Positions 16,484 through 24,116 of a DNA stretch of 60,218 bases are shown here, in pieces. This stretch comes from Bacteroidota bacterium (GTDB lineage: Bacteria; Bacteroidota; Bacteroidia; Bacteroidales; VadinHA17). The stretch covers positions 1-60,218 of the forward strand of contig DSCJ01000109.1 in NCBI GenBank assembly GCA_011049175.1, read 5' to 3'. Below the pieces are notes generated by a model. The model saw nothing but the letters and a program-made list of their open reading frames with translations. It ran no database searches and was not told the origin of the DNA. The position numbers and the translations under genes are program-made. Each line of letters opens with the position of its first letter. Position 1 is the first letter of the stretch.

Positions 16484-17545
16484 ATGGACAACAGCCGGCA
16501 TCCTTTTCTGGTTAGCAGAAAGAATATTCTTTTGTACGCATCCACGTGGATCCTCCTGGCGGGGGTTCACGTGATGCTGCTGTTGTGGCGGGGGGACTTT
16601 CCCCTGTATGTTACCATCAATGAGGCACTGATCTCCACTTTTTTTCTGGCCCTGCTGGGACTGGCCCTGTGGTATCCTGTCAGGTTTATGGATACCGGTA
16701 GAAACCATCTGCTTTTTATTCTGGCAGGGTATGGCATGTCAGGTGCGGTGATGCTCCTTCTCTGGCTCACACTTACGCATTTCTTCCTGCGAAATTTTTT
16801 CCCGGGCATACAGGGTTATCATGTGTATTTGAATGAATCGGTGGGCTGGAAGGTGGTTGGCGGGGCACTGGTATATCTCATTATTCTTCTGGTTTATTAC
16901 CTTACAATGACATGGCACCGCCTGCGGGAAAAAGACAGGCAGGAAGCCAGGCTGGAAACCCTGATAAAGGAATCGGAGCTGAAAATGCTGCGTTCTCAGA
17001 TCAATCCTCATTTCTTATTCAACAGCCTGAACAGTATCAGCGCCCTTACACTGACCGATCCTGGAAAAGCAAGGGATATGGTGGTCAGGCTGTCGGAGTT
17101 TTTCAGGTATTCCCTCGACCATAAGATGGAAGACGAGTCTACCCTGGAGGAGGAACTGCATCACATTGAAAATTACCTTGCCATGGAACAGGTAAGGTTT
17201 GGGGAACGTTTGGTGTTTACCAGGGAGATTCCCGGAAGGTGCATAAAAATGAAATTACCCAACCTGATCCTGCAGCCTCTGTTTGAAAATGCTGTCAAGC
17301 ACGGGGTGTACCAGAGTACGGAACAGGTGGAGATCAGATTAACGGCCCGGTGTGATGAAAACCGGCTCCGGCTTATGCTCAGCAACCATTATGACCCTGA
17401 TGTTCCTGCAGCCGGACGCCGGGGTATCGGGCTGAGCAATATCGCCCAGCGACTGGAACTGAAATACGGTCAGGAAGGGTTGATGGGCATTGAAAAAGAT
17501 GAACGGATATTTACAGTCACATTGCTGATACCCCAATCTTCATGA
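16484..17545 (+). CDS. LytS-type sensor histidine kinase
   Basis: A 353-residue inner-membrane kinase of the His_kinase (LytS/YehU) family. Four hydrophobic segments occupy about 12-145 and a short coiled stretch follows. The phospho-acceptor block is SQINPHFLFNSLNSISAL. The ATPase part is reduced, with the N-box FENAVKHG and the G-box GRRGIGLSNIAQRLELKYG. No periplasmic sensing domain is visible, so the signal is probably sensed in the membrane, perhaps through the LiaF-like partner encoded immediately upstream. It overlaps the regulator gene by ATGA. Confidence 0.9.
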   Translation: MDNSRHPFLVSRKNILLYASTWILLAGVHVMLLLWRGDFPLYVTINEALISTFFLALLGLALWYPVRFMDTGRNHLLFILAGYGMSGAVMLLLWLTLTHFFLRNFFPGIQGYHVYLNESVGWKVVGGALVYLIILLVYYLTMTWHRLREKDRQEARLETLIKESELKMLRSQINPHFLFNSLNSISALTLTDPGKARDMVVRLSEFFRYSLDHKMEDESTLEEELHHIENYLAMEQVRFGERLVFTREIPGRCIKMKLPNLILQPLFENAVKHGVYQSTEQVEIRLTARCDENRLRLMLSNHYDPDVPAAGRRGIGLSNIAQRLELKYGQEGLMGIEKDERIFTVTLLIPQSS

Positions 17546-18300
17546 AAACGGAAAGAAAACTCACAACCCTGATCATCGACGATGAAGCCCCTGCCAGGGA
17601 TATCATCAGGCATTACCTGCGCAATCATCCTTCTGTGGAAATTATTGGGGAGTATGCCGACGGTTTTACCGGATTAAAGGCCATTCAGGACCTCAGGCCC
17701 GATCTGGTGATCCTGGATATTCAAATGCCCAGGCTCACCGGACTGGAAATACTGGAGCTGCTGGATGAATGGCCGGCCGTGATTTTTGTAACAGCCTACG
17801 ACCGGTATGCTATCCGGGCTTTTGAACTGAGCGCGGTGGATTACCTGCTGAAACCTTTTTCGGAGGAACGTTTGAAGGAGGCGGTGGATAAAGCCGTGAA
17901 GCGCACCGGCGGCCGGAATGCCGGCGATGAGGTGCAGGCCTTGATGAATGCGGCCAGGGAACAGGTTAAGCATATTGAACGGTTGGTGGTGAAGGCAGGA
18001 TCGCGTATTCATATACTTTCACTCGACGATATCCGGTATTTTGAAGCGGTGGACGATTATGTGAAGATACATACCGAGAAGGAACGGTACATGAAAAAAA
18101 TGACCATGAAATACCTGGAAGATCGCCTGGACGGGAAGGAATTCATCCGCATACACCGGTCGTATATTGTGGCTGTAAAGGAAATCCGGAGCATTGAAAA
18201 GTACGGCAGGGAGAGCTATCTGGCCCTGCTGCACGGAGGAGAGAAGCTCAGCATGAGCCAGGGGGGAATGGAAAGGCTGAAGGAAGCCATGATGTTATAG
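17542..18300 (+). CDS. LytTR-family response regulator
   Basis: A 252-residue regulator. The receiver domain (1-120) has the acidic pair in LIIDDEAPARD, the phospho-acceptor aspartate in LVILDIQMPRLTG, Thr in FVTAYDRYA and Lys in LLKPFSEERL. The C-terminal LytTR DNA-binding domain (about 145-245) includes HILSLDDIRYFEAVDDYVKI and FIRIHRSYIVAVKEI. It is translationally coupled to the kinase. The target genes are not evident, but the operon's own promoter at 15701 is a natural candidate. Confidence 0.92.
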   Translation: MKTERKLTTLIIDDEAPARDIIRHYLRNHPSVEIIGEYADGFTGLKAIQDLRPDLVILDIQMPRLTGLEILELLDEWPAVIFVTAYDRYAIRAFELSAVDYLLKPFSEERLKEAVDKAVKRTGGRNAGDEVQALMNAAREQVKHIERLVVKAGSRIHILSLDDIRYFEAVDDYVKIHTEKERYMKKMTMKYLEDRLDGKEFIRIHRSYIVAVKEIRSIEKYGRESYLALLHGGEKLSMSQGGMERLKEAMML

Positions 18301-18355
18301 CCGGCGTGGATGGCGAATCATTTTTTTTTCTTAACTGACTTTTCAAAAGCGCTCC

Positions 18356-18844
18356 ATGAAAGATGCCTTATCGTCTGAATCCTGCTGGTTCTCCCATGTG
18401 GACCGGCGTAATGAAGATCCACTGCAAAGACATTTACATCAGGCTACCGGGATTGCCGGCGGAACCGGTCCCACGGGCAGCATCAGGGCCCGTTCCAAAC
18501 AGGTTTTGATTCCCCGCTGCCGTTTTGCCTCGCGTGTGCATAAAACCGGGACCATCCTCAGGGTGGCATTTTTGTGTATCGCCGTTTTCTGGCTGATCAT
18601 GGACCTGCTGGCTGATAATGCTGAAAGTGGGATTGTGGCATTTCTCCTGATTATCGTGGCAGGAAGCCTGTTGATGCACTTCCTTTACCGGCTGGCAGGT
18701 GTCAGGTCAAAAGCTTCGGTTTACAGAAAACATCCGCAGATTCGTTCCCTGATCCGGGAAGGATACCGGCCCGGTTCACATCCTGTTTTCTCCACCACCC
18801 CTTTCGGATGGATATGGATGGCTATGAAAAGAACTTTGATCTGA
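18356..18844 (+). CDS. Hypothetical small membrane protein
   Basis: A 162-residue open frame 55 bases after the regulator. Two adjacent hydrophobic segments at about residues 67-107 (ILRVAFLCIAVFWLIMDLL, then IVAFLLIIVAGSLLMHFLY) flank a short acidic turn. The first 60 residues are low in hydrophobicity and look unlike a leader, so translation may begin later, for instance at the GTG near 18536. I recognise no family. A minus-strand frame lies opposite, but the paired helices favour this strand. Confidence 0.5.
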   Translation: MKDALSSESCWFSHVDRRNEDPLQRHLHQATGIAGGTGPTGSIRARSKQVLIPRCRFASRVHKTGTILRVAFLCIAVFWLIMDLLADNAESGIVAFLLIIVAGSLLMHFLYRLAGVRSKASVYRKHPQIRSLIREGYRPGSHPVFSTTPFGWIWMAMKRTLI

Positions 18845-18913
18845 AGATATTTATTTGTTTTAATAAAAGAATGGTTTCCGGTAAAACCGGGACAACAGGA
18901 TAAGAGGCTGTTC

Positions 18914-19390
18914 TCAGAGCAGGGCTTTTATGAAATAGTAGGTCATGGCAAGGGAAGCGGCCAGCTTAAGGCCGATTCCCAGGAAGAAGCCCATCAGTGA
19001 TCCCATGCCCGCCACAATGGATTGACGGCCATCGGCTCCGCGTATGGCTTCACCGGCAATAGCCCCGATCAGGGGCCCCAGGATCAGGCCAATAGGAGGG
19101 AAAAAGAATATTCCCACCACCATACCGATGGTGGCTCCCCACATTCCCGCCTTGGTGCCTCCGAAACGTTTGGTCCCCCATATAGGAACGATGTAATCGA
19201 GCACTGTTACCACAACGGCTATCATGGCCATGATCACCAGAAAGCGGGAGCTGAAATCGACCCAGCGGGTGAAGTGAACCAGGAGCAAACCAATGTAACT
19301 GAGGGGAGGGCCGGGAAGGACTGGCAACACACATCCCAGCAATCCCACGATCATCAGTGCGATGGCCAGAGCAAGAAGAACATAGTCCAT
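18914..19390 (-). CDS. DUF456 family membrane protein
   Basis: A 158-residue protein made almost wholly of hydrophobic helices, with the glycine-rich patterns of DUF456: LLGCVLPVLPGPPLSYIGLL near the start, VLDYIVPIWGTKRFGGTKAG in the middle, and FPPIGLILGPLIGAIAGE in the second half. The function of the family is not known. It faces the hypothetical gene ending at 18844 and is separated by 52 bases from the PepSY-type gene upstream, so it may be last in the minus-strand group. Confidence 0.85.
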   Translation of the reverse strand: MDYVLLALAIALMIVGLLGCVLPVLPGPPLSYIGLLLVHFTRWVDFSSRFLVIMAMIAVVVTVLDYIVPIWGTKRFGGTKAGMWGATIGMVVGIFFFPPIGLILGPLIGAIAGEAIRGADGRQSIVAGMGSLMGFFLGIGLKLAASLAMTYYFIKALL

Positions 19391-19442
19391 GTGTGAATGT
19401 ATTTGAAAGGGAAAGATAGGGATTTTCTCTGTATGTCCCCCC

Positions 19443-20000
19443 TTAAAGATAGATCAGCAAAAATGCAAGAGGTATGAGTATTCCCACGGCGGTAAGCCAG
19501 GCTCCCCTGCCGGTAATTCCTTTTTTCCCTTTGATCATGAAAAGTCCGGTCACGGCCAGAACAATCAGGGCCCCTGCGAACAGATCGGAAAACCAGGTCC
19601 ACAGCCTGGCCGGATTGTAGTGGAGAAAATTCACTTCGTGAAATACGGGTCTTCTCCTGATGCTTTCCAGAATCCCCTGCCCGGTTTCCAGGTTAAACAG
19701 GACCGATCCGCCCCGGATAAAGACTTTCATCGACTGATCATCGGGGAAATAGAAATTCTTAAAATTCCTTTCTTCCCCGATCTGTGCCATGATGTCCTGC
19801 ACGTCGTCGCGCGACAGCCCGTACACATTTTCCGGGAATTTCACCTGCACAGCCCGGTTCTCGATAATATAGTTTGGATTCCATTCATCCAGGTGATTCA
19901 GGGCAATGCCCGATAATCCATAGACAATGGTGGTCCCGAAAAAAAGATAACCGAAATCACGGTGGATGACCCGGATCCATTTTCTCCAGTTGAATTTCAT
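19443..20000 (-). CDS. PepSY-associated transmembrane protein
   Basis: A 185-residue protein. Residues 1-35 (KWIRVIHRDFGYLFFGTTIV) resemble the first helix of PepSY-associated TM proteins, with RxxHRDFGY-type residues. A soluble loop of about 90 residues follows, and two more hydrophobic helices (about 128-150 and 163-185) close the protein. The family is often found near TonB receptors and iron or copper handling genes and may act in ferric reduction, though no activity is proven here. The next gene upstream, an OB-fold lipoprotein, ends 9 bases before this start. Confidence 0.75.
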   Translation of the reverse strand: MKFNWRKWIRVIHRDFGYLFFGTTIVYGLSGIALNHLDEWNPNYIIENRAVQVKFPENVYGLSRDDVQDIMAQIGEERNFKNFYFPDDQSMKVFIRGGSVLFNLETGQGILESIRRRPVFHEVNFLHYNPARLWTWFSDLFAGALIVLAVTGLFMIKGKKGITGRGAWLTAVGILIPLAFLLIYL

Positions 20001-20009
20001 ACCGGTGGT

Positions 20010-20603
20010 TTATTCTTCAATTTCCCTGTATTCCAGACAAGTAACAGAATAAAATGACAGGTGATCGCTGCCGCTTTGAGCCAGTTGTTCCCGGTACCGG
20101 GCAATCTGCTCCTTTGCTGCGGTATGGGTTCCCTGGTCGGCAGCTTCTCCCAGCTGGCTGCTCTCGTCATGCGAGCCGGCCGAATCGCCTCCGGTGTGGA
20201 TTTTTTTATCCCCGGCCAGCTTCTCGCCCGATGTGATCTCTTTTTCCCATTGCCGCAGGTAGGTTTCGTCAATCCGCAGTACTTTCATTTCTCCGATCAC
20301 TTCCACTGTGCTTCCTTCCAGTTCCACAGGGAAAGTTCCCATGTCAGGGTTCACATCGATGCGGATCCGGTTTTCGGGAGTCCGGTCAATGAGGAACATT
20401 CTTTTGCCTGTTTCCTTGCAGACATGCTGGACCATTCCGGTGATCTTCACCGTATTGCCCACATACTGATCGGCCTGAGCCAGAAGATCGGGGATACTTA
20501 CTTCCGTAACCTTCTGACCGGCGGTTTCATTTTTCTTTTCCCTGTTCTGGCAGGCGGCGCCGAAAACCAGGCTAAGCAGAGCGAATGCAACTATTTTTTT
20601 CAT
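20010..20603 (-). CDS. OB-fold-like lipoprotein
   Basis: A 197-residue predicted lipoprotein with lipobox FGAAC (Cys 19). The central part, about 35-115, has the pattern of a small beta-barrel: VGNTVKITGMVQHVCKETGK, then MFLIDRTPENRIRIDV and STVEVIGEMKVLRIDETYL. This resembles OB-fold nucleic-acid-binding-like domains reused in periplasmic proteins. The C-terminal third is polar, rich in Gly, Ser, His and Gln, and ends with one cysteine. It may carry or sense metal for the group it sits in, but no function is established. Confidence 0.65.
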   Translation of the reverse strand: MKKIVAFALLSLVFGAACQNREKKNETAGQKVTEVSIPDLLAQADQYVGNTVKITGMVQHVCKETGKRMFLIDRTPENRIRIDVNPDMGTFPVELEGSTVEVIGEMKVLRIDETYLRQWEKEITSGEKLAGDKKIHTGGDSAGSHDESSQLGEAADQGTHTAAKEQIARYREQLAQSGSDHLSFYSVTCLEYREIEE

Positions 20604-20634
20604 GGTTTCAGATTTTGTGGTTTGAATGGATAAA

Positions 20635-20642
20635 CAAATATA
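20635..20642 (-). promoter_or_regulatory. Candidate -7 element for the OB-fold lipoprotein gene
   Basis: Minus-strand TATATTTG, an exact TAnnTTTG match, between the HMA gene stop and the lipoprotein ATG 31 bases away. No -33 TTG at the right distance, so activity is uncertain. Confidence 0.35.
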
Positions 20643-20650
20643 TTCAATCT

Positions 20651-21010
20651 TCAGGTTTTTTCCGGAGTATCCTGGTTATCCGGATCCTTTTCCTTTTCCT
20701 TTTCCTTTTCTTTCACCTCCTCTGCCTTGAAACCCGTTTCCAGGATCACTTTCCTGAGCTTGCCGGGATCGGTTTTCCAGTTTTTGTACTCGATGGTAAT
20801 GAGGTTTTTTTCCAGGTCAAATTTCAGGTCGGTTACTCCTTTTTCGAAAGCCAGGCTTTTGGTAAGGGTGTGCACGCAATCTTCGCAATGCATACTGGAG
20901 TGGAAAGTAACGGTAAGCTTTTCCTTCAGGGGTTTCTGTGCATACCCGGGCAGAGAGAGCAAAAGAAGGGTTGCTGCCAGTGAGAACCTTGCAATGAATC
21001 CTTTTTTCAT
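20651..21010 (-). CDS. Exported heavy-metal-associated (HMA) domain protein
   Basis: A 119-residue protein. The signal peptide is MKKGFIARFSLAATLLLLSL, ending near GYA/Q. The HMA fold follows, with the metal-binding CxxC in SSMHCEDCVHTL and the strands TVTFHS, LKFDLE and LITIEY. The tail is a highly charged Lys/Glu stretch encoded by a short imperfect repeat. An ATG eight codons upstream is possible, but this start gives the better signal peptide. It probably binds Cu+ or a similar soft metal in the periplasm, next to the TonB receptor that ends 45 bases upstream. Confidence 0.85.
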   Translation of the reverse strand: MKKGFIARFSLAATLLLLSLPGYAQKPLKEKLTVTFHSSMHCEDCVHTLTKSLAFEKGVTDLKFDLEKNLITIEYKNWKTDPGKLRKVILETGFKAEEVKEKEKEKEKDPDNQDTPEKT

Positions 21011-21055
21011 GTCGAATGGTTTTTTGGTTAACATTATGAAACGTTTTCCGCTGGA

Positions 21056-23275
21056 TTATCGGTCAATATTGATCCGGATCCCCGCATATATTTTTCTGCC
21101 TTCAATGGGTCCCCATACCATGGAGGCATCGAAGTAAGGACCGAACGGATCATCCCATGCCAGTATGGGATCTTTCTGGCGGAAATTTCCCAGGTTTTCC
21201 GTTCCGAGATAAATATTCCAGTAACGGAACCGCCGGGTGATTTGTGCGTTGATAACGGAATAGGGATTGAACAGGTCGGGGCGCCGGTATTCGGGTGGAA
21301 ACCCGCCGGTGGGTGTCAGCCTGCCTCCCCCGTTGTACTGCCAGGTGAAGTCGAACTGCCATTTGCTCAGGCGGGTGGCATAGCTCAGGTTCACCAGTCC
21401 TTTGTGCCGGTTTACCAGGGGTTTCTCCACCAGTTCCTCATTGATTGTGGTTTTTACGTCGTTCAGCCGGTATCCCAGCACCACATCGAATCGTTTAACC
21501 GGTGTGGCATTGAGGTTAAGCTGCAGGCTGTTGGACCAGGAAGGGCCCTGTAGATTATAAATGTAGATAGCATACGGATCCCGGTACACATCCACAACAA
21601 CCTGGCTCTGGAAGTCGGTCCGGTGGTATTCCGCACTGAAAACCCATTCGGTTCCCAGTACAGGGAAGCGCCGGGTGAGGGTGAGTCCGTAGTTCCAGGC
21701 TTTTTCCTGTTTGGGTTCTTCCAGCACCTCCACCGTTCTGGAGCTGGCCAGCAGGAATGAGTGCTCAGCAAACACATTGGCTGTGCGGAATCCCCGGCCT
21801 GCCGACACCCTGAGTGTGGTGGAAGGAGTAATTTCTGTTCTGAGATGGATTCTGGGAGTATAAAACACTCCCCATCGATTATGCCAGTCGGCCCGGATAC
21901 CTGTCATGAGGGTAAAGTCTTCCCGGGGCTTCCAGGTGTACTGAAAAAATATCCCAGGAATGGTCTCCGTGCGTTGATACGGATCATGGTTCACTTTTTC
22001 GTCGAACCGGTCGTTCATCAGGCTGATGCCGGTACGGTATTCATGCCGGGTATCGCCGATGAACGACTGATAGATCATGTTCATATACAGGCTGTTTTGC
22101 CAGCCTTCGTAGGTATTGGATCCATAGAGGGATGACTGGCGGTGGTGGCTGTAGTGGGTAATGAAACCCAGGCTGGTGGCCGGTTTGTTCTGAAATACAA
22201 ATCCGGTTTTATTGTAACCTTCCACCCGCAGGGTATTCAGACTGATTCCGTATCCGTTGGCCGGTGTGGAAGGCAGTTCAGAGTTGTAACGGAGTTCACC
22301 CCCGGTTCTTTCTTCACCGAGTACGGAAAAACCAAACCGGGTTTCCAGCCCTCGGGTTCCCTGGTATTTCCAGCGGTTCATCAGGTTATACTGTTTCATC
22401 AGGGGCATATCGATGAACCCGTCGCCGTTGATGTCGGAGGAGTGGTCCTTCCATTCTCCGTGGGCAAGGACCATGGTACTCCATTTATCCGTCAGCTTTA
22501 CAGAGGAGTTCAGGTTGGCTTCGGCTTTGCGGAAATGGTTGGCGTAGAAATTCAGGAAGAGTTTTTCGCTGTCTTCCGGTTTTTTATACTCGATATTGAT
22601 CTGCCCGGTAACCGATTCGAAGCCGTTAACCACCGAAGAAGTCCCTTTAGACACCTGAATGGATTCCATCCAGCTTCCGGGCACATAGGCCAGTCCGAAG
22701 GTGCTGCTCAGTCCCCTCAGATTCGGGATGTTTTCGGTCATCATCTGCGAATACACGCCGGCCAGGCCCAGCAGTTCGATTTGTTTGGCCCCGGTCAGGG
22801 CGTCGGTATAGTTCACATCGACCGTGGCGCTGTTTTCAAAGCTTTCAGAAAGGTTGCAACATGCTGCCTGTTGCAGTCCGGCCCCATTGATCACCTGGGT
22901 GTGAATGGGACTCATCCTGTCCAGATGGCTTCCTTTCTGTTTTCCGTGGATGGTGACTTCATCGAGGGAAAGCTCGTTGAGCAGGTATATTTCGATGGGT
23001 TCGAAAGGTTCGTGAACATGCACCGTGTCGGAAATGTAGCCCACATAGCTGAAAACCAGCATATGGTCGTGAGCGCCTTCCTTCAGTATCTCAAAATAAC
23101 CGTTTTTATCGGTTACGGTTCCCCGGGTGGTATTCATCCAGTAAACGTTAACCCCAGGCAGGGGAACGGGCTTTTCTTTTTCCGTTTTTTCAAAGATATA
23201 TCCTGTAACGGATTGTCCGTTACTGAGCGTGTTGGTCCCTATCAGCAGAAGGGATATCAGTATTCTGAAATTCAT
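21056..23275 (-). CDS. TonB-dependent outer-membrane receptor (metal-linked)
   Basis: A 739-residue receptor. Signal peptide 1-20, carboxypeptidase-regulatory-like beta domain about 22-105 (PGVNVYWMNTTRGTVTDKNG), plug domain about 120-235 (QIELLGLAGVYSQMMTENIP and IQVSKGTSSVVNGFESVTGQ), then the 22-strand barrel. An unusual cysteine pair sits in the plug (QQAACCNLSESF). Neighbours on both sides are metal proteins (HMA domain, HYC_CC_PP-type, FeoAB), so import of a metal or metal chelate such as copper is more likely than a sugar. No SusD partner is present. The substrate itself is an inference. Confidence 0.88.
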   Translation of the reverse strand: MNFRILISLLLIGTNTLSNGQSVTGYIFEKTEKEKPVPLPGVNVYWMNTTRGTVTDKNGYFEILKEGAHDHMLVFSYVGYISDTVHVHEPFEPIEIYLLNELSLDEVTIHGKQKGSHLDRMSPIHTQVINGAGLQQAACCNLSESFENSATVDVNYTDALTGAKQIELLGLAGVYSQMMTENIPNLRGLSSTFGLAYVPGSWMESIQVSKGTSSVVNGFESVTGQINIEYKKPEDSEKLFLNFYANHFRKAEANLNSSVKLTDKWSTMVLAHGEWKDHSSDINGDGFIDMPLMKQYNLMNRWKYQGTRGLETRFGFSVLGEERTGGELRYNSELPSTPANGYGISLNTLRVEGYNKTGFVFQNKPATSLGFITHYSHHRQSSLYGSNTYEGWQNSLYMNMIYQSFIGDTRHEYRTGISLMNDRFDEKVNHDPYQRTETIPGIFFQYTWKPREDFTLMTGIRADWHNRWGVFYTPRIHLRTEITPSTTLRVSAGRGFRTANVFAEHSFLLASSRTVEVLEEPKQEKAWNYGLTLTRRFPVLGTEWVFSAEYHRTDFQSQVVVDVYRDPYAIYIYNLQGPSWSNSLQLNLNATPVKRFDVVLGYRLNDVKTTINEELVEKPLVNRHKGLVNLSYATRLSKWQFDFTWQYNGGGRLTPTGGFPPEYRRPDLFNPYSVINAQITRRFRYWNIYLGTENLGNFRQKDPILAWDDPFGPYFDASMVWGPIEGRKIYAGIRINIDR

Positions 23276-23327
23276 TGTGATTTTTTCCTTCAGTAATGAA
23301 TAAGTGAAACATACAACAAAGCCGGAG

Positions 23328-23344
23328 TTCCTGCGATGCAGGAA
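23328..23344 (-). terminator. Hairpin between the HYC-type gene and the TonB receptor
   Basis: TTCCTGC, loop GAT, GCAGGAA: a perfect 7-base-pair stem just after the stop of the HYC-type gene on the minus strand. There is no U-tract, so it may be a partial terminator or an RNA-processing site instead of a full stop. Confidence 0.35.
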
Positions 23345-23347
23345 TGC

Positions 23348-23815
23348 TTATGCTGCTGAAGGGGAAGGGATCTTTGGCTGACGCATGAAGAGTACGAGTT
23401 TCCGCCCGCTCAGCCTGGGCGGAGATTCGCTGATGAAAAGGGTTTGATATAAGTGGCCGGTATGTTTGTCCTGCGGGGAAAACGCTATCCGCAGGATCAT
23501 TCCCTGTGAGGCGGGATGTACAGTTTGGTCTGACCGGGACGTATCATATTCGGTATCCAGAACCAGATATACCGGGTAGGTTGAGCAGCAGGGAATGGGA
23601 CTGAAAACCGTTTGATCATCGGTGGGACCGGTGGCCGGTTCTTCCGTACAGCATGATCCGTGGTGATTGCAGCAGTTTTCTTCCGGATATTCCCGGAGAA
23701 TGGATGTTTGTTGCAGGTTACGGCAGTGGTGGGCATAAAAAAAGCTTCCTGCAGTAGCTGCTGTAAGGAACAGTGCTATCACCAGAGACAGGATATGCCG
23801 GAATATTTTCATCAT
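23348..23815 (-). CDS. HYC_CC_PP-type exported protein
   Basis: A 155-residue protein with an N-terminal hydrophobic leader (ILSLVIALFLTAATAGSFFY). It shows the order of marks that gives the family its name: a His-Cys mark (AHHC, in place of HYC), several Cys pairs (ENCCNHHGSCC and IPCCSTYP), and a Pro pair late in the chain (ESPPRLSG). Such proteins are found in Bacteroidota beside TonB receptors and HMA proteins, as here. The Cys and His content suggests metal binding. The family has no proven function that I know of. Confidence 0.72.
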   Translation of the reverse strand: MMKIFRHILSLVIALFLTAATAGSFFYAHHCRNLQQTSILREYPEENCCNHHGSCCTEEPATGPTDDQTVFSPIPCCSTYPVYLVLDTEYDTSRSDQTVHPASQGMILRIAFSPQDKHTGHLYQTLFISESPPRLSGRKLVLFMRQPKIPSPSAA

Positions 23816-23839
23816 GGTGCCGGTAAAAATATAAAAAAA

Positions 23840-24103
23840 TTAAAATCCGGCATTATGTTGGGGCGGCCATTCCGGAATGTTCCTGAAAAAAGAATGTTTT
23901 TTGTTTTTTCTGTTGTCAGACAGTAAATGCCGGCAATGTGAACAGGTTCCGCACAGTTCCCGTCCATGAACCGTTGTTTTTCCGGGTACAAACAGCATAA
24001 TCAATTTATACAGGCTGTATATTGCGGCTGCGGCGACAAGCACCAGGGTAATTCCTTCCTGAAAAGAAACGGTATGAACAAAAATTATTTCTGCGATGCA
24101 CAT
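23840..24103 (-). CDS. Small Cys-rich membrane protein, FeoB-associated type
   Basis: An 87-residue protein starting MCIAEIIFVHTVSFQ. One hydrophobic helix (GITLVLVAAAAIYSLYKLIM) is followed by a CxxCxxC cluster (LCGTCSHCRHLL) and a basic tail. This matches the FeoB-associated Cys-rich membrane proteins that follow feoB in many bacteria. Its start lies 13 bases after the feoAB stop. An in-frame ATG 48 bases upstream would overlap feoB and is less likely. It may help hand over or sense ferrous iron. Confidence 0.75.
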   Translation of the reverse strand: MCIAEIIFVHTVSFQEGITLVLVAAAAIYSLYKLIMLFVPGKTTVHGRELCGTCSHCRHLLSDNRKNKKHSFFRNIPEWPPQHNAGF

Positions 24104-24116
24104 GTTTTTTCTCTGT

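Noticed and set aside
18876-18889. Short CCGGT/ACCGG hairpin between two convergent genes
   Set aside because: The stem has only five base pairs and no U-tract, too weak to call a terminator.
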